Part shown: positions 12,783 to 17,180 of the stretch, one piece after another
Position numbering within the stretch: position 1 is the stretch's first letter
Layout of the letters: each line of letters starts with the position of its first letter
DNA from: Fimbriimonadaceae bacterium
GTDB taxonomy: Bacteria; Armatimonadota; Fimbriimonadia; Fimbriimonadales; Fimbriimonadaceae
DNA: 17,180 nucleotides
Direction of reading: 5' to 3'
Assembly (NCBI GenBank): GCA_014380605.1
Contig: JACMJO010000399.1
Coordinates: forward strand, 1-17,180
The notes under the pieces: generated by a model
Told to the model about the DNA's origin: nothing
Seen by the model: only the letters and a program-made list of their open reading frames with translations
Databases searched by the model: none
Translations under genes and position numbers: made by a program

Positions 12783-14861
12783 TAACCGGGGTTTCGTGCC
12801 CCAACCCAACCCAACCCAACCGACAGCGTCGGCGATGTCGTTGAACGTGCGCATTTCGGGCGGTAGGTTGGCGAGGATCTCCTCGCCGTACCGCTTAGAG
12901 ATCAGTCTGGGGTCTAGCAGGGCAATGACTCCCTTGTCTTCAGAGCGACGAATAAGCCGTCCCGCACCTTGACGCATCATCATCTTAGCGATAGGAAGCG
13001 TATGGCTTCCGAAGGCGTCCATGCCATTAGTGTGCATCCACGCCAATCGAGCCACTTGCGGCGGGTCGATGGGCACTTCGAATGGCACGCGTACCAGAAT
13101 CACACAAGACAGCGTTTCTCCGGGGGCATCGAAGCCTGTCCAAAACGAACGGAGGGCAAAGAGCGACGCCTTCGTATTCTCCTTGAATCTCTCGCCGGTC
13201 GTTCCAAAGCCGTACTTCGCCTGCATCATGACAGGCAGATCGGGGGGTAAATCGATGTGAGCCATCACTCCCTCCATCTCGCGACGAGAATGGAACAGAG
13301 CAAGGGTCCGACCTCCGCAGGCTCGGATAATCTCCGAAATCTCGCGGGCCAAGGCACGGAAATAGGATTCTTCGTTGCCTTCTTTTCGCGCTTGCGAGGG
13401 GTCGGGGATAGCGCCCGGTTTGGGGAGATAGAGGGCGGTAGCGGAAGCGAAGTCAAATGGGGACGGAAGAATCTCCTCGTACATCGGTTCGGCTCCCGTT
13501 GTCCTGCGAAAGAAATCGAAGTTGCCATCCGTGGCGAGGGTTGCCGACATGCAAACGTAGGGCGTCTTGTCCCAGAGCAACTCGGTCAGGGGCGCCGCCA
13601 GGTCGATGACGTCCTGTCGCAACATGGCATCGGCGCCAGAGCGCCCAACGTAGCTAACTGCAACTCCCTCAGGCTCAAAGAGCATGCTGGACCCGCCGCC
13701 GAACTCCCTGATGTAGCTCAGATAGTTGCGAATGGTATCGGTTGCTTGCCGCACCTGCTCCGCTAGGCCATCCAGATTCTTCCACTCTTCGATAAGCTTC
13801 TCGACGGTCTTAACGAAACCCATTGCCTCCCGCGCAACGAGATTGGCAACTTCTCTAGCCCCTTCCACCCCGCCTTTTGCCTCGTGCGATTTGACCTGAG
13901 GATGTTGCATAACGGCTTCTGGGGTCATGGTGAGGATTCCCGGTTGACCAAGCTGCAGCGAGTACGCGATGAGAGCCTTTTGGCACTTGTCGAGGCCTTC
14001 TCGGAAGCCATGACAGAGCTCATGCCACGACTTTTCATCGTTCGCCGTTTTTGCTAGGGGCTGAAGGGCATTCTCCAGCCTGGCTGAGACTCCAATGAGC
14101 GACCCTATTCGGGGCCCGCTAAGCTCAAACTCTAGCCCGTTGACCGCCGCTTGGGGAAAATCGTGGGCTTCGTCCAGGATGAGGAAGTCGTAGTCGCCAA
14201 GAAGGCCCTTCCCATCATCGCTGAGCTTGGCGAGAAGTGCGTCTTGGATGACAACGCTATGGTTGGTGATGACCACTTGCGCCTTCTCAGCTTGTCTCCG
14301 GCCCCGGTAATAGAAGCAGTCGTTATAGTTGTTGCAAAGTCGGCCTGGGCAAACCGGTGGAGCCGAGATTTTTTGCCAGAGCGGGGTCAACTCCCGCTGT
14401 TTGAGGGGCAGAATGGACCGAAACTCAGTTTCAATGCCGAGTTCAGCGTTCATCTGGAGGATTCCAACCATATCCGGCATGTGCTCATAGAGCGAGGTTA
14501 AACATGCGTACCGTTGGCGACCGATGAGAAACGCGGTCTTCGCCGCCTTGACCGTGGGGCTAGCCTCGAATAGCGACATCGCAAGCGGCAAGTCCTTTCG
14601 CCAATACTGTTCGGCCAAGACATTTGTGTAAGTAGCAATCACGGTGCGTTTCCCGCTTACCATGGCGTGGGCGATGGCAGGAATCAAGGCGGCAAGTGAT
14701 TTGCCGAGTCCCGTAGGAGCCTCGATAGCGCCGGTGGATGGCCCCTCGATCATGTCGGAAATGAGAAGCGCCAGTTGATGCTGATCTGGCCGGTCGACAA
14801 AGCCGGGTTTGTCTCGCAGTTTCGAAAATGCCTCCTCTATGAGATAGGAAACGGTAGACAC
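12747..14861 (-). CDS. DinG/XPD-type ATP-dependent DNA helicase
   Basis: A 704-residue superfamily 2 helicase of the DinG/XPD/Rad3 group (5'-3' DNA unwinding in repair and recombination). Walker A is E47-A-P-T-G-L-G-K-S55, preceded by the Q-motif-like RPDQHQL. Four cysteines, C120, C171, C176 and C182, have the arrangement of a 4Fe-4S cluster domain. The DEAH box is D230-E-A-H233. C-terminal motifs FWTGFDAPGE (about 575) and QGAGRLIRR (about 634) complete the helicase core. ITNHSVV is a signature of the group. The start is GTG 14861 with no strong ribosome-binding site; homologous residues begin at once, so the start is probably right. The C-terminal tail is encoded by a GTTGG pentanucleotide repeat and overlaps the GlsB-like gene by 36 bases. 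Confidence 0.9.
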   Translation of the reverse strand: MSTVSYLIEEAFSKLRDKPGFVDRPDQHQLALLISDMIEGPSTGAIEAPTGLGKSLAALIPAIAHAMVSGKRTVIATYTNVLAEQYWRKDLPLAMSLFEASPTVKAAKTAFLIGRQRYACLTSLYEHMPDMVGILQMNAELGIETEFRSILPLKQRELTPLWQKISAPPVCPGRLCNNYNDCFYYRGRRQAEKAQVVITNHSVVIQDALLAKLSDDGKGLLGDYDFLILDEAHDFPQAAVNGLEFELSGPRIGSLIGVSARLENALQPLAKTANDEKSWHELCHGFREGLDKCQKALIAYSLQLGQPGILTMTPEAVMQHPQVKSHEAKGGVEGAREVANLVAREAMGFVKTVEKLIEEWKNLDGLAEQVRQATDTIRNYLSYIREFGGGSSMLFEPEGVAVSYVGRSGADAMLRQDVIDLAAPLTELLWDKTPYVCMSATLATDGNFDFFRRTTGAEPMYEEILPSPFDFASATALYLPKPGAIPDPSQARKEGNEESYFRALAREISEIIRACGGRTLALFHSRREMEGVMAHIDLPPDLPVMMQAKYGFGTTGERFKENTKASLFALRSFWTGFDAPGETLSCVILVRVPFEVPIDPPQVARLAWMHTNGMDAFGSHTLPIAKMMMRQGAGRLIRRSEDKGVIALLDPRLISKRYGEEILANLPPEMRTFNDIADAVGWVGLGWGTKPRLLPSPELLENKD
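12801..12820. repeat. Pentanucleotide repeat (CCAAC)4 in the helicase C-terminal codons
   Basis: Four perfect CCAAC units, GTTGG on the coding strand, encode the VGWVGLGWG stretch near the helicase C-terminus. The unit is not a multiple of three, so a gain or loss would shift the frame, but only the last 20 or so residues would change. Confidence 0.9.
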
Positions 14862-14922
14862 AACGCTACATTCTAGCGGATATGGGTTCTTGTCGGCATG
14901 ACGTCGAAGCGATGAGCGCCAT

Positions 14923-14932
14923 GCGGTACCGC
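14923..14932. repeat. Perfect 10-bp palindrome GCGGTACCGC
   Basis: It lies in the 199-bp divergent region between the helicase and the lacI-family gene, 130 bases before the latter. It is a possible protein-binding site for either gene, supported only by its symmetry and position. Confidence 0.3.
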
Positions 14933-14989
14933 GAAATAATGTGCAGGTTTACACAGCATAAAATCAACTGAGGCTAACCGAAAGCCAAG

Positions 14990-15005
14990 GATATTTCGAT
15001 ATATC
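14990..15005 (+). promoter_or_regulatory. Candidate LacI-family operator O1 upstream of its own gene
   Basis: GATATTTCGATATATC has a central CpG and GATAT/ATATC half sites, and it matches O2 (6431-6446) at 14 of 16 positions. It ends two bases before the proposed -35 element of the lacI-family gene, a position suited to autoregulation. No database support was available. Confidence 0.5.
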
Positions 15006-15007
15006 TC

Positions 15008-15036
15008 TTTGTATGGCTCGAAAATTGCGATATGAT
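15008..15036 (+). promoter_or_regulatory. Predicted promoter of the lacI-prepilin-lipoprotein operon
   Basis: TATGAT (15031-15036) matches five of six -10 positions. The -35 is weak: TTTGTA (15008-15013) at 17 bp spacing, or TTGTAT (15009-15014) at 16 bp. The leader to ATG 15061 is short, with AGGGA (15050-15054) as the ribosome-binding site. Confidence 0.45.
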
Positions 15037-15060
15037 GTACCCGTATATCAGGGATAACCA

Positions 15061-16101
15061 ATGGCGGTTACGATTCGCGATGTTGCAAATGCGGCTGGGG
15101 TTTCTCCCATGGCCGTTTCAAAAGTTCTTCATGGGAAGGGAGCGAACGTTCGTGTCGGCAAAGACACGGCCGACGTCATCCGCAAGATCGCCCAAGACCT
15201 TCAGTACCAACCCAACGCTTTGGCTCGCAGCTTCCGATTGCGACGGACCAATACCATCGGACTCGTATTCGAGAACTGGACTAGGGTTTCTGACGGCTCA
15301 CAATACTTCGCGCATCTTCTAGATGGCATCACGAGTTCCGCCTTTCCAAGGGGCTACGCCGTCACGATCTGTCCCCAACTATCAAATGTGAGCTCGGGCG
15401 AGTCGCTCAACGATGGCCGATTCGACGGCCTGATTTGGGCAAAGTTCGAATCTACGCGAGAGAACTTGCAAGTCTTGGAGCGTGGCCGAACTCCGATGGT
15501 CCTGCTCCACGCCTCAAGCCCCGAAATAACGCGGCGCGGCGTCAACACCGTCTGTTGCGAGAACAGGCAGGCCATGCGTCAAGCTGTCGACCACTTGGTT
15601 AGGCTCGGACACCGGCGTGTCGCCTTTGTGGCTCCTCAGGAGATCGAGCACAACGATGAGACCGTCTTCCGAATTGAGGGAATTCGACAGGCCATGAAAG
15701 CTCACGGTCTGCCGTTCGGCGATGGAGATGTTCTGAACTGGGACTATGCCTCCGAAGAGTTTGGAGACTGGTGGGCGACCAAGCCGCCCCACACTGCATT
15801 AACTTTACGCTCGGAGTCTCAGGCTGGAACGATCTATGTTGAGGCCGCCAAATTTGGGGTAAGAGTTCCGGACGATCTTTCCATCGTGGGGTTCGACTCC
15901 ACCGCCTACTGCGAAACGCTTTCTCCGAAGCTGACGGCTATCAGTCAGCCCATCGAGGACATGGCTCACCGAGCCACCGACCTCCTTCTTGCCATTATTG
16001 AAGGCCGGGATCATTTGCCGGCCGCCGACCACGTGTTTCCCTGTGGATTCGACATACGTGAATCTACAGCCCGTCCAAGCCTCAAAGCAGAGGAAAACTA
16101 A
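15061..16101 (+). CDS. LacI/GalR-family transcriptional regulator
   Basis: A 346-residue dimeric DNA-binding regulator. Residues 3-25 are the helix-turn-helix (VTIRDVANAAGVSPMAVSKVL), with recognition helix around V14-V22. The hinge helix is PNALARSF (51-58), which in LacI proteins inserts into the minor groove at the central CpG of the operator. Residues from about 65 onward form the periplasmic-binding-protein-like effector domain (IGLVFENW, VDHLVRLGHRRVAFV, VPDDLSIVGFD, LTAISQP). The ligand is most likely a sugar or sugar derivative. The gene stop TAA overlaps the next ATG (TAATG). Two 16-bp CpG-centred sites in the window, before this gene and before the PA14-ThuA-DUF1080 gene, are its proposed operators. 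Confidence 0.93.
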   Translation: MAVTIRDVANAAGVSPMAVSKVLHGKGANVRVGKDTADVIRKIAQDLQYQPNALARSFRLRRTNTIGLVFENWTRVSDGSQYFAHLLDGITSSAFPRGYAVTICPQLSNVSSGESLNDGRFDGLIWAKFESTRENLQVLERGRTPMVLLHASSPEITRRGVNTVCCENRQAMRQAVDHLVRLGHRRVAFVAPQEIEHNDETVFRIEGIRQAMKAHGLPFGDGDVLNWDYASEEFGDWWATKPPHTALTLRSESQAGTIYVEAAKFGVRVPDDLSIVGFDSTAYCETLSPKLTAISQPIEDMAHRATDLLLAIIEGRDHLPAADHVFPCGFDIRESTARPSLKAEEN

Positions 16102-16955
16102 TGTTCCGCAAAGCATTTACCTTAATTGAACTACTTGTCGTTATCGCGATCATCGCCATTTTGGCGGCGATCCTCTTCCCTGTATTTGCCCAAGCTAAAG
16201 CTGCGGCAAAGAAGACCAGCGCCCTCTCTAATGTCAAGCAGATCGGCCTTGGCGTAATTATGTATATGGGCGACTACGACGATGTCTACTCTCCCGGAGC
16301 GAAGGCCTGCTGGTGGGGTCCAACCGATGGAGACTGGATCGAGAACACCAAGCCGTACATCAAGAATCTCCAACTTTTGAGGGATCCTAGCGACCCGCTT
16401 AGCAAGTCAGGCTTTTTGAGTTGGTACGATGCCTCCGGCATCCTTCCTATCAGCATGACCTCCAACGGCTACATGAAGTGGGACGGCACCGGCTGGGGCG
16501 TCTATGGAGTCATGGGCTTGGACCAAGCTAACACTCAGATTCGCGCAGACGGATCCTGTACTTCCAATGGCTGGATGACCAAAGGCATCACATCTGGATC
16601 GTCGGTTGAAAAGGTTGCCGACACGGTAATGCTAAGCGAGCGATTCGGCAGCTTTACGGTGTTTGGCCCCGGCTCGCTGTTTTCTGGCGTAGATTGGTGG
16701 GACGGCATTGGCGCGGGTGGCTTAATCCCAGATGCTTCCAGAGCGGCGACCGTGTACGAGGGATGGAATTGGGACGGCAGGCTCGTCAAGTTCAACAAGA
16801 ACCGACAGTTCGGCGGCGTAACTCCGGCGTACAACGATACGATCGCGGTGTTTACGTTGGCGGACGGCCATGCTAAGGCTATGGACCCCCGAAAGACCAA
16901 CCCGAATGAGGCGACTCGTCCTCAAGACAATATGTGGGATGCATATCGATCATGA
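16101..16955 (+). CDS. Type IV prepilin-like / type II secretion pseudopilin-like protein
   Basis: A 284-residue protein with a class III (prepilin) leader. MFRKA precedes F6-T-L-I-E10, so cleavage by prepilin peptidase would occur between A5 and F6, with Glu at the +5 position; the -1 residue is Ala rather than the usual Gly. A hydrophobic helix runs from about 8 to 30 (LIELLVVIAIIAILAAILFPVF), followed by AQAKAAAKKTSALSNVKQIGLGVIMYMGDYDD, typical of large prepilin families in Armatimonadota and Planctomycetota. The C-terminal domain ends with FTLADGHAKAMDP, the DGH-type closing motif of these families. The function of the globular part is unknown; many paralogues occur per genome. It overlaps lacI by one base and its TGA overlaps the next ATG (ATGA). 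A ribosome-binding site GAGGAAA lies in the lacI end. Confidence 0.88.
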   Translation: MFRKAFTLIELLVVIAIIAILAAILFPVFAQAKAAAKKTSALSNVKQIGLGVIMYMGDYDDVYSPGAKACWWGPTDGDWIENTKPYIKNLQLLRDPSDPLSKSGFLSWYDASGILPISMTSNGYMKWDGTGWGVYGVMGLDQANTQIRADGSCTSNGWMTKGITSGSSVEKVADTVMLSERFGSFTVFGPGSLFSGVDWWDGIGAGGLIPDASRAATVYEGWNWDGRLVKFNKNRQFGGVTPAYNDTIAVFTLADGHAKAMDPRKTNPNEATRPQDNMWDAYRS

Positions 16956-17161
16956 GAATAGGGCTCTGGACAATTCTTGCTTTGGCTATGGCCTTAGTTG
17001 GTTGCTCGGGCGGAAGTAGCGACAAGGCTCCTGCTAAGGACGAGTCTGCGTTCAGAAATCCACCCAAGCAAATGCCAAAGGAAGCCCAAGAGGCTATGGC
17101 CAGAGCGATGGAAAAGGCAAGGAACGGTCCCCCGCCAGGAGCCACGCCTCCGGGTGGATAG
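16952..17161 (+). CDS. Small lipoprotein
   Basis: A 69-residue predicted lipoprotein. A hydrophobic leader (MRIGLWTILALAMALVGC) ends in the lipobox LVGC with C18 as the lipid-modified residue. The mature part is short, hydrophilic and disordered-looking: SGGSSDKAPAKDE, a possible helix EAQEAMARAMEKARNG, and a proline/glycine-rich end PPPGATPPGG. I chose ATG 16952, which overlaps the prepilin stop as ATGA, over the in-frame ATG 16934, because it gives a proper signal sequence and classical translational coupling. It is unlike any characterised family I know. Its position after lacI and prepilin genes suggests a partner of the prepilin-like protein. Confidence 0.8.
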   Translation: MRIGLWTILALAMALVGCSGGSSDKAPAKDESAFRNPPKQMPKEAQEAMARAMEKARNGPPPGATPPGG

Positions 17162-17180
17162 CTCAAACGGCCAATCCGAA

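Noticed and set aside
12452..12814. N-terminal extension of the APH-fold kinase frame to 446 residues
   Set aside because: The added 121 residues are antisense to the GlsB-like gene, rich in Pro/Ile/Arg and unlike any kinase N-terminus. Family similarity begins near GTG 12451.
14873..15061. 62-codon minus-strand frame upstream of lacI
   Set aside because: It covers the promoter and operator region, has no ribosome-binding site and no recognisable domain.

Overview
The window looks like a chromosomal segment of an Armatimonadota (Fimbriimonas-like) bacterium. The main pointers are the LacI regulator, H-x-DG-type prepilin-like protein and tiny lipoprotein packed in one operon at the right end, and the prepilin N-terminus (FTLIELLVVIAIIAILAAILFPVFAQAK-type, with FPVFAQAK), a signature I associate with that phylum. 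The taxonomic call is an inference; a planctomycete-like relative is the main alternative.

Left end (1-2450, + strand): a compact operon of four tightly packed genes encodes a complete bacterial ubiquitin-like system: a single-domain multiubiquitin-family Ubl ending in Gly, an E2/UBC-fold protein with no cysteine at all, a JAB/JAMM metalloprotease and a ThiF/E1 adenylyltransferase. A good sigma70-type promoter lies just upstream. The gene order Ubl-E2-JAB-E1 is the same as in the antiphage Bil (BilABCD) operons. A small DUF2188 protein follows. Then comes a gene-poor stretch (2450-2985) and a tRNA-Arg(CCU) whose 3' end faces this block, the usual geometry of a tRNA-anchored genomic island.

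Middle (3091-8353, - strand): a collinear series of a LolD/MacB-type ABC ATPase without a visible permease, a secreted serine beta-lactamase-fold hydrolase, and a 1100-residue secreted protein that joins PA14, a sugar-dehydrogenase-like propeller, ThuA and DUF1080 (3-keto-disaccharide hydrolase) domains. Then (8441-14861): a lipoprotein metalloprotease with a long Thr-Thr-Gly stalk and an unusual zinc motif (+), a VOC/epimerase-like enzyme (-), an S41 PDZ protease (-), an APH-fold kinase (-), a GlsB/YeaQ membrane protein (+) and a DinG/XPD-type iron-sulfur helicase (-).

Right end (15061-17161, +): lacI-family regulator, prepilin-like protein and small lipoprotein with overlapping stop/start codons.

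The best regulatory signal is a 16-bp, CpG-centred imperfect palindrome present twice: directly upstream of the lacI-family promoter and about 40 bp upstream of the PA14-ThuA-DUF1080 gene. The two copies match at 14 of 16 positions and have the shape of a LacI-family operator. They suggest that the regulator at the right end controls itself and the distant sugar-degradation gene. The ubiquitin-like operon and this two-site regulon are the two main items of interest.
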